A DNA stretch of 64,000 nt. It comes from Neodiprion pinetum. Lineage: Eukaryota; Arthropoda; Insecta; Hymenoptera; Diprionidae. The position numbers and the translations under genes were made by a program. Each line of letters starts with the position of its first letter. Position 1 is the stretch's first letter. The notes under the pieces are model-generated. The model saw only the letters and a list, made by a program, of their open reading frames with translations, was not told where the DNA came from and made no database searches. This document shows, one piece after another, positions 1 through 13,247 of this stretch. The stretch covers positions 3,954,001 to 4,018,000 of the forward strand of contig NC_060238.1 of NCBI RefSeq assembly GCF_021155775.2, in the 5' to 3' direction.

Positions 1-3000
1 ATTTCCCTCAAAGATGGTAATCATAAAATATGTTTTTGCATTTTTCAAGATTAAATGGTAAAAGGGCAAGCACATATGCTCCGACAGAATTTCCTGATCC
101 GCATTGCGAATGTTATCCATGATATCTCACCAGGATTTGATGATCGAGGGCTGCAGGCTCCGTGGAATAATTTACGAGACACGTTGACTTCGAGTTCGTC
201 CAGTCGCTTCGGTTATGTCCCTAAGTTACCCCATATTATATGTACACAAAGCAGGGTGAGGCGAATTCCCAGGTCTCAGATTTCCTTCAAAAGATATTCT
301 CAGTCCTCTCTCTCTCTCTGAAAAATACTCTGTCTCTTCAAGTTTTCAAACCCAAAGTCCATTTTTATCCTTTGGAGGCTCTTCCACGACTCTAGTGATA
401 CCCAGGTTGTGTTTTATTTATTTATTATTTATTGACTGTTGTCTTGTTTGTGTTATTGAAAAAAAAGGAGGAATTTATCGTCCATTCATTTACTTATCAA
501 TTGTTTATGAATCTATTTTTATTTATTTATCATTACTATATCCGTTACGGAATAAAGAATTGGGTTCGTGAACTTATCGAGAGAATTGTCAGCCAGCGAA
601 ATTAAATTTTTGGAGAAAAATAAATCCGTGCTTACAGTTCAAAGCAGGTAACAAGACTGTTTTTACAACAATGCTGGCCTTATTCATTTCGTCACACATG
701 AAAGCTCTTACATGAGCTTCTATCCACGATGATTACTAGATCGTTAGAAAAGGGGGTAAGACGAGTCATTTCACCCTTTGTTACAATAATAATAATAAAC
801 ATAATAATGAAATCCTCTATCTATCCATCTATCTATATATCTCTAATTTTTTTTATACTACGTTGGTTTTTTTATCACCGAGTGAAACGTGGAAGCGTCT
901 GGATTTCTCTTCCGTTTCACCTCCTACTTTTCTCTTACTGTTTTTTTGCCAAAACTAATTTGTCGTTAACTCTTCGCCTTAAGAGGAATCCCGGACCATT
1001 TCAAGCCTCGCCTCTAGCATCGGTCGAAGAAATCGAAGCTACCTCTCTCTCTCTCTTTCTCTTTCTCTATCTATGCACTCCTCTTTGTTGACAAGATAAC
1101 CCGACTCTCTATCCCCAGACATATTAATCTATTGATCTATTTTGTTTTATTCTATCCTGATTTAGTTATTTTATTTATTTCTTTTCTTTTCTTTTTTTTT
1201 TTCATCTATTTACTTGTTTAACTAGTTTTGTCTTCTCTCTTCTCACATTACCTTTCCTCTTCCTCGCTTATCTTCATATCGCCACAAAGTGCCACTGGTC
1301 ACCGGCTTTCCAGGGAATGGAGGTAAGGGGCATATTTTTACTCAGATCACGAACACCGTTTGTTTCGTCACGATGCGTTATACGGGCGCAGATGCAGGAC
1401 TAAAAGCTCGACGCAGCGTAAATCCGTATGGGAAAAAAAAAAAAAAAAAAACGGGATTTGAGTATGAAAGCAGGGCTTTTTTCTCGGGGCTTAATTTATT
1501 ACGGAAGAGCCGAACTCCAAACGCCAAAGCTGATTCGTTATTCTATGTTCGGATGAATCGCCTTCGCCTGTGTATGGATATACACACGTGTACGGTTAAT
1601 CCTGGATCGTCTGTAAGTCGGAAGTCCGCAATTCGTTTGAGAAAAGTTTCACCGCTGGACCAGATTTTCGCTACAACAGCTTCGTTCGAAAATAAAAGCT
1701 CTTAACCGTGCTTTTTCCCTTGGTTTGGGAGCTTTTTTCAACCATTATTGCCGGTAACGATATGCTGTATAAATTTTTTATAAACTTGAGTATTGTTGAG
1801 CAGGTCGAAAAAATGGCCAAGTCATTTTTTCCCTCAATTTTCGTTGAACAGTTGAAACAAAAAAAAAAAAAAAAAAACTGCAGGGTGTTTTCTCACCTTT
1901 TTTACAATTTCTGTATACGAAAATTGCAAACTAAGAAGAACACTGTTTAAATTTAGCGAATTATGGATTACAATGGATTTGCTCGATTGGTTGACGCACA
2001 ACATCTCTGCTTCGATTTTGTAACTTAAGTTTGATGCATTTTTTTTTTTTTTTTTTTCACGTAACTGAACGTAAGCTTACTTTAACAGGTGTGAATTTTT
2101 AATTTTTTTTTTTTTTCCTATAGAAGAATATTCAGCTATAACCTTATTCTTTCGTTAATTTCTATCAATAAACAATTTTTAGTTCTCTCAGGACTTTCCC
2201 GTATTGCTGAACTTCGACATGGAGAAAGTCTACAAATAATTCGAGGTAAGGTTGAGCAATTCTTCAACATGTGATTAATTAAATTTTAAATAAAATTATC
2301 AAGGTATTTAAGTTGTCTTTTATAAGCGGGTTCGTTGATTTTTTTCGCATTTAATTCGCAAATCAAAAATGGTAAGAAGCGTATTTTTATCTCGACCATA
2401 AAACAAGAAGGCGAAATCCGCGACAAAAATTTGGGAGAATTTGCTGTTTTCTTTACTCATTTAAATTCGCATGTTTGAATTCATTTTATTAAAACATCCG
2501 CTAGCAAATCACAAATGGCGTGTAAAATATTGCATGGAAAATTGTGAGAAAAATAGTTTGACTCGTTTGCTGCAGTTCGGTCTGTTTTCCAGAACCTGGG
2601 TAACGGAATTTTCTCTCGTCGCCGTCTCTGCTTGAGACCTTCAGTCACACAATCCTCGCGTGTTTCCCGCAAGCGGAATTTTAAAACCTAATTCTATTTT
2701 CGCTCCCCAGTCGAATTTCCACGTACCAAAACACGTACAAACCGATTACCTTCTGTTTTCACGGTTATTTCAAATCCCCGAACCGCAGACTTTATCTCGG
2801 AGTGATGTGAAATTCTCGCCGCATCTGCGGCAGCGTAAAACTATAGCTGGATTTTCAAGGGTTGAGAAATTTACCATTTTCTGACCAAAAAAATAACACT
2901 CGGTCTGCGGCGTGTTTATTTTGGATTTCGCGGACTCGTAATTCGAGACAATTTACATTCGATCAGCGCAACGTTAGAAAAAAAAAAAAAAAAGAACAAA

Positions 3001-4805
3001 CGAAAGTTTTGAATCTTCGCAATGCTGAATCTTTTTTTTTCGCGTGTCAAAATTTAAGGGATCCGTACATTTAATTGAGTTTTACATTATTCGAATTGGT
3101 CGTAATTTTTGCAGGGTATGATTCTCGGAACTAACAAGTATCCGATTATGTAATACTTTAGGGAAATAAAAAAAAAATATACATCGATCAATGAATGGAA
3201 TTGTGTTTACGTATTTCGTATCGAGAAAAAATATTTTCCAAAGCTCTAACGAAAAAAAAAAGGGATGGTTGGTTACAATTTGCGGAAATTTAAATTTTCT
3301 GGTACAGGTGAAAATGTAGAAGGATGAAAATATAAAAAAGGTCAGAAAGGACGAATGTAGAATGCCAAAATTTTTTGCCATTTTATTATTTCGGCTTTCA
3401 ATATTTTGAATTTTCCAAACTTGGACCTTCTACGGTTCGTTAATTCGACGATTAAGATTTTCGCGTCTTTGAAAGTTCGATATTTCAGTCCTTCAGACAA
3501 TCTGCCATTCCAGTTTTTAACCTCCGCCCGAAATTTCACCGGATCATCACTCGCGTCGTCGAAAAAAGTTCAAGTTCACTGACCAGAGTTAAGCTCAATG
3601 TGAACTTTCCTCGTTCGCGTTATCGTTTTATTGTCAAAGATATTTTTGCCAACGAGACGGCGGGAGGAGGCCCTCGCAAAGCTCGAAAGCTCAGCTTTCT
3701 AGGTGCGATAAACGTTTATATTACCTCCCTTCCCGCCATGAGTAGAAGCGGAAAAGTTAAGCTCACTTAGGCAAAGATTAGCCAACCGCGGAATTTGTAA
3801 AGTGGCGTTTGTATTTACCTGAAGCACTTTTCTCACTCTCAGAATTATTCCCAACTCGACGTTGTGGGTTAAATTATGAAAGAGCTTGAATTATCTCAGG
3901 TATACTTCAGGAAATTAACGTTTTATACCGTCTTAAAGGTACCCGTAGGGTTTCCAAACTCGAGGGGGAAAAAAAAAACAACACTCGACGATCGTTCGGG
4001 GTTCGAAAAATTTACAGGTTTTCGATTCGGTGGATGGAAAATTAATTCTAATCACGTTGAATTAGTGCATACGATTTGAGAAGACAGATTCAAATCTATT
4101 TCATAAGATTTCATAGGTTTTGTAAGGCTTGAATTGGTTGACCAGAAAATTGTTACGTTATATTCATTTTATTATACGGTAATTGTAAATTGAGTATTTG
4201 TCAAATTATCATGCTCTTAAGCTACGAAGATGTGTTCAAAATACAAAAATTGAAAATAATGAAACTATTGACAAAAATTTCGAAAATCTGTTGCAATAAC
4301 TGAACAGCAAACAATTTTCTGAATCAAATGAGCCATCGAAAGTGAAATCGAACTAAAATTATTTTTATTATAATTCCATTATTTTCCATTCTTCATCTTC
4401 TTTTTCAAGATTTTCCCATCTTACAAATGAAATATAATTATTTCATATCGACTCAACGGTCAATTATCTAGTAATCAATCAATAAAAAGTATCGATTTTC
4501 AGCCAACCAGTTTCCTTAAACGAATCCATAAATGACTTTACAAGATTCAGTGAGTAGCCAAAAATTCAGGGGTTCTTAAAAAGAATATCACAGTCCTGAA
4601 ACTTTATCCTAAGATTCTTAAAAGTACCAACTCGAATTATTCAAAGAATTTAAAAAGTTTCCGCTACCTTAAATGCGTTAATAATTTTCCCGAAAGACTC
4701 GATGAAATTATACTCGCATAAAAATTTGTAAAAATTTGTCTTCCCGCAGAAATTGCGATGAAAAGATTTTCTCGAAAGTTCGAGGTCGGAGACGTTACCG
4801 CTTAC
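1..4805. other. AT-rich non-coding stretch, no gene seen
   Basis: No open frame here has recognisable protein content. The stretch holds poly-A/T tracts (for example 1438-1451, 1859-1877, 2041-2057), pyrimidine-rich DNA around 1040-1080 and 1170-1270, and a GC-richer patch near 3640-3760. The longest frame (1289-1705) runs through a poly-A tract read as polylysine and looks like chance. It could be intergenic or intronic. Confidence 0.6.
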
Positions 4806-4967
4806 TTGTAAGAGACCAACACACCAGCTACAGAGAGAAAGCCCCGTTGTGTTATTGGCCAAAATATTGCTCCACCCGAAATGAGGAACGAGGCTCCGCA
4901 TATTAGGGGACTTTCCCAAAGCTAAGACGGGACGAGCAGGTTTCGCAGAGGAGGGAGGGATTTTCAT
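4806..4967 (-). CDS. possible first coding exon, function unknown
   Basis: Read on the minus strand, an ATG at 4967 with a favourable CACA context opens a frame of exactly 54 codons. It ends at a good splice donor, GTAAGC (plus-strand 4805-4800), which would leave the intron in phase 0. The block is clearly GC-richer than the AT-rich DNA downstream of it, as expected of an exon. The predicted peptide begins MKIPPSSAKPARPV, is basic and proline-rich at its start, and has two cysteines near its end; there is no obvious signal peptide or domain. The frame actually stays open past the donor to 4650, so the exon end rests only on the GTAAGC match. No matching acceptor exon was found at lower coordinates. 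This may be a chance frame in a GC-rich block. Confidence 0.2.
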
Positions 4968-6723
4968 TGTGTTTGTGGTCCTTGTTTCATCACGATAGAT
5001 TGCGGGGGTTGAAGGGTCAGACGGAGGGCTCCGGCATCCCGGTTCGCTGTTGTTTGCTGTCCCAGCCTTCGGGGTGACAAGCGTCGAGTGAGATCTTCCC
5101 CGGATTTGCGAGTTTGTGGTCTTAGTTCCGTCCGTCTCGACCCTTATCGTTACGCTCTGTCGTTCGATGATATTGCCGCTAATCCATCGGGGGAAAGACG
5201 ACGAGACGACTCTGGTGAAAATCGTTCTTACGATCTTCTACGAATTTTCAAACAAGTTGGAACATTTCGATAAATTTTTCAACAAAAAGGAAACTCTTTT
5301 CGTACAAAATTGTAATTTATATGCATAGTTTGTCGTAAAAAGTTGTAAACTTTAAGGAGAATTTGTATCTTGTCAGTCACAAAAAAAAAAAAAAAAAAAA
5401 ACAAACAAAAGAAACAAATTTACAAGACACTGCAATTTTGAAAGAAAAGTAATAATTCTTCGTGAAAAACCACGCGGAGTAAAAAATTTTCACGAAATAA
5501 TACGAAGTGTTTCAATTTCTGAAAAAAATTCATAGTCGTAGAAATTTTCATCGAATAATTCGTGGTTATACATTAGAGAGGAACATGATAAAACTCTGAA
5601 GGCCCTATTTTTGTTTTCAAAAATAATTCCAAATGAAAATAGCTGAGGCAAAAAAAAAAAACACTGTTTTTCTGAGTTTTCAAATTTTTTTGAATATCAA
5701 TACGTTAATAATCTGAAAAAACGATAATCCACAAAATGAGCTTGGACGGTCTAAAATCATATCAAATTCAAGGAATTTTTAAAAAACAAAAGAGGAAATG
5801 AAAACACTTGGAGCAATTTCAGTTTGAGAGCTTTATTATTAAAAATATTTATGAAAAAAATTTTGGGATTGAAATTTGAAAATCTAGCCACGATCTTGAA
5901 TCGATAGGCAAGTTTTAAAGATTGTGCGAAAATTTTAAGTCGATCGGACAAAAAGTGACCGAGGAACCTGCGCCACCAGATTGAAAACGTGGCAGTTCGC
6001 TACTTACGTGCGTCATGCCGCCATTTTGACATTAATTTCAATGAAAAATTCTAAATTATTCCTGAAACTATAAATAAGAAAGTCGTCAAGCTTGAATAAC
6101 TCCCAAAAATTGCGTCGAAATTATTTCCACCGGGGCAACGGTGTGAAATTCTCGGCTTTTGGAAATTAGTCAGCTCGACGGAAAGCAGGTGGTTTTCTTT
6201 CAATTTCCTCCCTGCAGCTCGGCGGTTCGGTGCCTCCGAGACTTTTTGAACGCCCTACGTAATCCTATTTGGGGATGTTTTGTGTCCGTGGGTTAAGCGG
6301 GGGCGTGTGTCAGAGGATTTCCAAGATTACCGCCCAATGTGCGTATGCTCTGGTATATTTATCTCCTTCGACTTGTCGACACGTAACCCATAAGTTTCAC
6401 CCCGGCGGTTTCTCATCTTGCCGCGACGGTTATTCCCCTCCAATTTTCACCAAAATTTCACCTCGTACCGAAGTTATACAGATTTCCGATAACTTTCTGT
6501 GTTACGCAAAATATTTCACACGTTGTAAGTATCGAAGTACGGGAATCTGGGGTGAAAAATTGGACAAAGATGAAGATATTGAAAATCTATTCTAGATCAA
6601 CTATTACAGGTGTAATTATAGCTTGTAATATCGGTATTGTGACAAAAATAGATTGAGAGTCTAGTATTCAAATTAATCGAACACGAGTTCACTGCTACGA
6701 AGAAAAAAAAAACATCTGAATTT
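4968..6723. other. non-coding; GC-rich block then AT-rich DNA
   Basis: A GC-richer block at 4968-5220 lies upstream of the possible minus-strand exon and could be its leader or promoter; overlapping plus-strand frames there (5088-5328) show no protein-like character. A poly-A tract occupies 5381-5401. Around 5880-6030 is text that looks like an old repeat, containing GCCGCCATTTTGAC. Confidence 0.45.
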
Positions 6724-7215
6724 GGGGGTGAATTCGTAACCCCAACGCATAGTTGACGCTAAAGTTCTAAAGGGGTAAGCCACGTTCGAAATTTTTTACA
6801 TGAATCTTTCATTTTTGAAGCATCGCCAAACATTGTGCAAATTCTTGTAATATTCGTAACAATCCCTGGAAATGTTACGGAAAAAAAAAGAAGAGAATGT
6901 CGAATAATTCACCAAAATCTTCCTGCAATATCGCCCATCATCTTCAAACATCTCATAATATTACCTGCCTATTTTACACCATATCTACCTTGTCATTCCC
7001 CCTCGCTAAAGTTCCGTAAGAGAACAAAGAAAAAAAAAAAAAAAAATAAGAAATTGAGGACACGAAAATCCCTCTCAGGTTTTAAATTCGTAAGCCCAAC
7101 CCATAGACAATGCTAAATTCCCATGAAAAAAAATTCAGGGTACGCGCTCCCCTTCAACTTTTTTCATGTTAAAAATTTAGCATTATCTACGAGTTGGGAT
7201 TAACAATTCACGCCC
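6724..7215. mobile_element. MITE-like element with about 40-bp imperfect inverted ends
   Basis: The left end at 6724-6765 (GGGGTGAATTCGTAACCCCA and following bases) reappears as an imperfect reverse complement at 7175-7215. A third, direct copy of the same core, around 7086-7118 (ATTCGTAAGCCCAAC), forms a hairpin with the right end. There is no transposase frame; the ORF at 6835-7116 is interrupted by polylysine and is probably meaningless. Ends and target duplication were not resolved, so the boundaries are approximate. Confidence 0.4.
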
Positions 7216-8699
7216 TTTTTTTGCACGACGAGCAAAGATGTTCCGAAAAAAAAATGATAAAAATTATTTTTCCAGTCGAAATCAAAAAAGTTCCACGTTA
7301 TTATCGCTTTGACTTTCAAAATCAACGATTCAAACATATTTACACGATACGGTAAAAACGAGCTTTGCTACTTTTTGCCAGATTAGAACAGGAAAAAAAA
7401 ACCCATTGAATCCGTTGAAGAAAAATCTATGATACCGCAAATATTACAATACGAGCTCGCTAAATTTGGACGAATAGCTTTGGCGTTTCTCGCGTCGAAA
7501 GATTTCTTTGGTCGGAGATACTAATCGTTGCAAATGAAACAGAAAGTGTGCAAAGCCCGAGATCTTAAATGCTTGAAATAACGGTTGAATTTCAAACGCT
7601 CCTGGCACATGACCCTCTCTCTCTCTCTCTCTCTCTCTTCCTCTGTAATTTCCTCTTATTTCCTCCCTCCCACCCCTGGCACAACACGTCGCGTGCGTAT
7701 ATTTTCTGAATCTATTTTTGCACCTGGTGTATTTATAGAGAAACTGCAGAGCGTGCATCGTTGCTGCACCTTGCCACCCGGTCCTTCGGTTTCAAGCTTT
7801 AAGCCACGTTCGCCAAATGGCATTTCTGCAAGCACTTTCTGCAAGCACACCTTCTCGACTTTCGGGATCGCGGCCTTCGAGCTTAGACGCAACCTTTCAA
7901 GTTCGCCTCGTCGCGTTCCTTCGAATTGTCTGCCTTCACGTTCATTCTTCGAAGTCTGATCCTGTCGGATCCTTGAAACAATAAAACCTTTTGAAAACTT
8001 ACACTCTCCAAATAAATGCACACTTCCATACCCGTAAGATTTTGCAAAGACTAATCTTAAAAACATTGTTGATACAATTGATGCGAGTATTTTATCCTTG
8101 GGTGAAAATTCATCGGAATTCAATACGTCGATGCACAAGTTTTTTTCTTATTTCCACTCAAGTTCAAATTAAAAAACGTCAGATACATTTATTTAATCAT
8201 AAATCACTGATTCTTTGCCTTCATTTTCGTAACGTTTTTACTTTTAGTCGATTTAGAAAGGTGAATTAAAAACTAGTCAAAGTCTGATACTTAACTATTT
8301 ACGTGGAGCAATAAAGTGGCTGGCGTTAGAAAAATTACTACTGCAAATCGATAATATGAATAATACACCCTGAAAAAGAACTTCTCACTGTGTGAAAATA
8401 GTTTATTTTCTGAATAAGACGTACTTGGCTTCCATAATGAATTATTCATTGTTAAAAAGCGTGTATTTGAATATGGCAAAATAAATGTTTCGTTATCATT
8501 ATCAAATTTTGGCTGAACCAAATGTGATTTGTTAACTATTAAAAAATTTCCACCGATCATTATTTCCCCCAGCTAAGCTAAAATTTTATTATAATAACAA
8601 AACATCTATTTCGCCATCTACAAATTTACGTATATTAACAGTGAATAAAAAACTGTTTTATTTTTACAAAAGTATAACCAACTAAAATTCATGAGCCAT
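7216..8699. other. non-coding stretch, no gene seen
   Basis: Open frames on both strands at 7585-8138 overlap each other in a moderately GC-rich block and contain no recognisable domain. The rest is AT-rich. Confidence 0.45.
7614..7638. repeat. (CT)n microsatellite
   Basis: About 12 uninterrupted CT units, read as alternating Arg-Glu or Leu-Ser in the frames that cross it. Confidence 0.95.
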
Positions 8700-9060
8700 A
8701 AAGAGTTGCAGAGGCACGATAATCGCATTCATTGCTGGTCGAAGCAGTGATGATCGGTCGTCGGTAAAAGTTTTCGGAAAGCACTAGCCGACGAGCTTTC
8801 GCTGCAGGAGAAACTTGCCTCCGGAATATCCGGAGATTGTGCGAAAAAAGGAATCTGAGTCAGGTTTGTCCTTCACGGTCAACCGGCCACGGGGAATGAA
8901 ACCCGGGTCCTCGTGACCGTCATGACTACAGGGACAGTGGAGATGCTCCTTCGGTCCATTGGCGCAGGATGAACCCCGGGTTAAGCTCTGACCAGCTGTG
9001 TTAGCGAGGGTGAAGGTCACTGACCCGTAATGAGTCCGATATCGCCCTCGCAGTTATCCG
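8700..9060. other. GC-rich block with a degenerate internal duplication
   Basis: This block is GC-richer than its flanks. Around 8893-8918 and 8967-8992 are related segments containing GAAACCCGGGT and GAACCCCGGGT, about 74 bp apart. A minus-strand frame of 78 codons (9020-8784) has several cysteines and histidines but no recognised domain. It may be an old repeat, or an exon without visible homology. Confidence 0.3.
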
Positions 9061-9237
9061 CTTCGATTTATTTTATTTTTAATTCTATTATTTTTCCGCA
9101 TTTTTTCCTCTCCAATCATTGCCAAAAGGATTGAAAGTACCGGGAGATAAACGGAGACGACAAAATTTCGGGGTATAATTTTATAACACATCATTTGTAA
9201 TCTGAAATTATTCATAAATAGGTAAAATGCTGATCAA

Positions 9238-9345
9238 CACTGAGAGAAATTTTTAGTTTCGTTTAACGCTCGGTCCTTAACTATTTTCATTTTTTACCAC
9301 GATCGAAACATATAGTTCTAGGCAAAAAATGAAAATTAGTTCACT
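9238..9345 (-). mobile_element. truncated copy of the CACTGAGA MITE family
   Basis: It starts with CACTGAGAGAAATTTTTAG and carries the subterminal ATTTTCATTTTTTACC ... AAAATGAAAATTAG hairpin found in the full copies at 44843-45280 and 63381-63808. It stops matching near 9345, so about three quarters of the element is missing. Confidence 0.8.
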
Positions 9346-11864
9346 TTTAATCACAGTAAATAGAATGGTAGGTGGGAGTCCTTTTTCTCTCTGTCTTTCG
9401 TGTTTATCTCGAAAACCGGTATCATTAAACTTTTTACCTGCTGGAACGGTATTTGTGTTTTTTTTTTTTTTGTTTTATTTTCTTCACGAAAACAGTGTTG
9501 TTAACTTTGCTCAACTCCATCACCACGTTTACTTATTTATTTTACTTTTTTTTTTATAACGACGACGAAATCAACAATTTTACGTACCGCAGTTTTTTAT
9601 TGGTTTTAGTCGAAAAAAAACCTTTTTCTAATTACATCGAGTATTCAAGTGTCGAAAATAATTCTACTTCGCCAATATTTTCATCTCTAATTAGCACATT
9701 TTCGACGCGATCAGCTTCACAGACGTTTGTAAAGGTTCAACTGTACTACGCGATCTACAGAGAACATGATTCAGCGAGCCAAACATGAAGTTGGACTAAG
9801 TGTTAATAATAATAATTCGATAAATTCAAAATTTCAACGGGCAGACGTCTCCCAGACCGAACGTAATTATTTGTTTTATATTTAGAACGTTGGATGAATG
9901 TAATAACGTCTGTACTTACCTGACAACTCAGCGCCTTTGATATCGTAATTTATCCGGGCAGATGATGCTTGGATTTTGTTTCGAGACGTAAAATAGGTGC
10001 AACAAGTCGGATTCCGCAGAATATTTGCCAAGGATGTTATAACCTCTTCGTTTATACGTACGACTCGTAAATAACAACCCTTTGAAAGATGGTAGTATCA
10101 ATTTTATCCGCAATAATTCCAAGCACTTCGATTAATTTTTCCGAATTTTCAAAGCCACCCAAGCATTTCACATCCATCTCATTATCGCAAGTGATTCGCA
10201 ACGTTCCATTCACGCCGACTCCGTCCCTTTGGTATCCATTTGATGCGTGGAATTAGGGTAAAGCTATCAAGGAATGAATGCCAACTACTCCGAATGGACA
10301 TTTCGATCCAGTGATCGTATTGCCCTGAATAATTTGTCACAATTTTTTTCTACCGCGATTACGCAACTCGCCGTCACTGCTTGCTCATTTCGGTACTAAT
10401 TTTGTCCCTTCGATCAAAACGGAGTTTGGGGAGAAGCCCGAATTGCCACGCTGGTTTTGAATTGAGAAAAGACAAATTGTGCGATGAAATAACTCAGGGA
10501 TTACACACCTATCAACGATTCTACACGGAAGTATCAAAACAGGAATTTAATGCTGATCAATTACTCCCAAAAATTTCAACTGCGAAAATTAATTGCTACG
10601 GTTTTCATTTTCGTTCTTGTATTTTTTACTTGATCGCGCCGACAAAATTAATTCGATGGATCATCTTTCAATGTTGTTATAGTGGCAGCAAGAAAAATTC
10701 TTCCAACGGCAAGAATTTTGGCTAGTAAAAAAAAATTTCAGTCTCTGTATAAAAGCAAATTTTTTTTTTCATCATGTGAATTTCTTTTCCGTGTGATTGT
10801 CTGGATGTGAAAAAAAAAATCTGAGGGCACGATTGATTTCAGACACGTCATGATATGATGTAAGAAACCGTCTCCATTAAACTTGCTCAGTTTTTAATTA
10901 ACGAATTAAATTTTTCCCCCAATAGTACGGTTCAATTGAAAATGACAATGATATCAAATTTATTTGTGACAGAAAAAAATTATGAGAATATTAATAGTAC
11001 GCGCCAGAAGACTCCTTCAAGTTATTGCATATTTTTACAAAACCTATTCGACGATTCAAAAAAATAAATCAATAAATAACAAATTTGACACAGGTACTAT
11101 TTTTGAAATTTGCAAAAACCAAAATTCCTATCTTTCGGTCATGTTGTTCCTTTTTAATTAATTTCCACGAGATGTTTTCGATGAAATTCCACTGATCCAA
11201 GGAGAATTCCATCGTTATAAATTGGAATCAATACCAGCCACGATTCTGTGATATAAATGAATGTCCGAAGAGCGATTAGACGGCGGTGTAAATGCAAGGA
11301 TCTCGGTCAGGAGATACGTAATTATTCATTGTGATCCCGGAGGTTCAGGAGGGCGCCTCGAGGATCCGGAAGAGGAGAGACGGTATAGTCGACACTGTTA
11401 TAACATGAGCTAAGCTGGGGGGGAATTGGAGAGATTGGATTGCTCTTTTTCGTAGCGGACAGGTGTTCTTCTATTTTAGCACTGACTCCGCGCAGTTTCG
11501 ACGGAAAAACTTTGGTCCCTCGTCGAAGAAGTTCTGTCGGAATGCATTCCACGTTCCATAATTTTTCACTTCGTAGATAAGCATCTAATTACCTACCGCA
11601 AGAGCTGTCTTTCAGGTTTTTCTTCCTCACTCTCTCGCTTTGTCGTTCGTTGTCTTATTTTTCAAACCTACCCTAATTGCGAATCTCCACGGGCGGTCCG
11701 AGCCCAAAAATATTCTCCACATTTGTACCGATCGTTTTTCCAACCAACAGTTGACGAATCGTGCACTCCCCGTTAGAAAATCCCGATCCTTCGTGTCGCT
11801 TGAAAACTTGACCAATTTGTTGATTGCTCGTGATAAGAAAGAACGAAAGAATGAAAATAGTACA
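9346..11864. other. AT-rich non-coding stretch, no gene seen
   Basis: Frames at 9329-9788 cross poly-T runs and encode only low-complexity Phe/Leu-rich peptide. The frame at 10381-10725 lacks recognisable motifs. A GC-richer patch lies at 11290-11560. Confidence 0.5.
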
Positions 11865-12062
11865 TTGCGCAACTAGTGCGTAAAATAGTACATCCTCGCA
11901 CTAGTGCGGAAATCAATTATTTTTCGCAGTCATTTGGGAAATATAAGATTGCGCAACTAGTATGGGAATCAGATTAAAATATATTTATTTGTACTGTAAC
12001 CAGATTATATTATCTTAATTACCGTACAAGTGCGGAAATGAATTATTCTACGCACTCGAATG
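11865..12062. repeat. short repeat with CACTAGTGCGGAAAT motifs
   Basis: The motif TTGCGCAACTAGT occurs near 11864 and again near 11951. A longer unit, AAGTGCGGAAATGAATTATT at 12029 and its relative CTAGTGCGGAAATCAATTAT at 11911, is a direct repeat about 118 bp apart. GCACTAGTGC is itself palindromic. It resembles remnants of a small non-autonomous element. Confidence 0.45.
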
Positions 12063-12290
12063 GGGAAAGTCCTTTAATACTTGTGATATTCACCGCATCG
12101 AATCCTTTTTGTGTCTCGATTCAGTCGCCTTTCAGGCTTCATGATTCACGAATCGAAGGATATTTCTGGAGGACACTAAAAGGGAGGAAATGTATGGTCA
12201 CAAAGAAACTCTGTTGGAGAAGCTTTCCTGCTTATGGATTGTTGACGATTCCTCAAGATGATATAAAACTCCACGTGTGTGTGGGTATAC

Positions 12291-12294
<4 letters not shown>

Positions 12295-12350
<56 letters not shown>
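12295..12350. repeat. compound (CA)n(TA)n microsatellite
   Basis: About 13 CA units (12295-12321) pass directly into about 14 TA units (12322-12350). The overlapping open frames (12038-12547 on plus, 12198-12464 on minus) are carried by this tract as Thr-His and Tyr-Ile repeats and are not genes. Confidence 0.97.
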
Positions 12351-12352
<2 letters not shown>

Positions 12353-13216
12353 TGTGGTGAAAATGTACGAGAGAGATTTTATGGATGCGTCTGGCGAAAC
12401 TTTTCTGCGGTTGTGTTACACACGCGAACAATCGTGGTCTGGAAAATCCCCAGGAGATCATCAAGCTGCACTTCCATTATTCGGCTAACAGCAGTATATA
12501 TGGACTCTGATATCTGTTTCGAGCTTTTGCAATGCACTTTGCTTTAGAGTACCGGGCAAAGTTTTTTTTTTTTACCGTTGATTAACAGGATTTATGTTCG
12601 AGGTCTAAAATAAAAATTGGCGATTTTTATTTCACGTTTCGATTTTCACGAGAAATCCGATGAAAAATGCGGAAATTACAAAGCTTCGATTTAAAATAAA
12701 TTTTGGTGGTTAAAGAAATCAGAAAACTTTGAGCTTATCGAATTAAGTGAGCACTTTTTTTAACATAGTTTTTATTGATCGCCTGATACAAATTGTTAAG
12801 GGTTCAATTTTCAACTTCAAAGAATAAATTGCGATTCTTTTGCGATTTAGAATGCGTAACTGTATATTTCAAGAATCGGAGGATCGCATTCTTGAACCTC
12901 GTATACTTCGGAATGAAATTTAAAAAAAAGTCGAGAGATCGAAAAAAGTAAACATATCACTATTCGGATGAGATTAATTTCGATAATACGCATGAAAATT
13001 GGAAAAAAACGAAAAATTACATCCCACTGTTTTACTAAAAATTTACATCTTTTTGATCTCTCTGGCTTTGAATTTTGATCGTTCAGATTTTTACAAAACT
13101 TCCGCAAGCTGTACTTTTCCCCCAGTACCCATGTATAACCGAGTCTTTTAAGCGAACGAATTCGCTCCTTGCGATATAAATATAAATGTCTAAAAAAGAA
13201 TGAGAAAAACAAACCA

Positions 13217-13247
<31 letters not shown>

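Noticed and set aside
12038..12547. 169-codon open frame on plus and 88-codon frame on minus
   Set aside because: Both owe their length to the (CA)n(TA)n microsatellite, read as Thr-His and Tyr-Ile repeats; nothing else in them looks coding.
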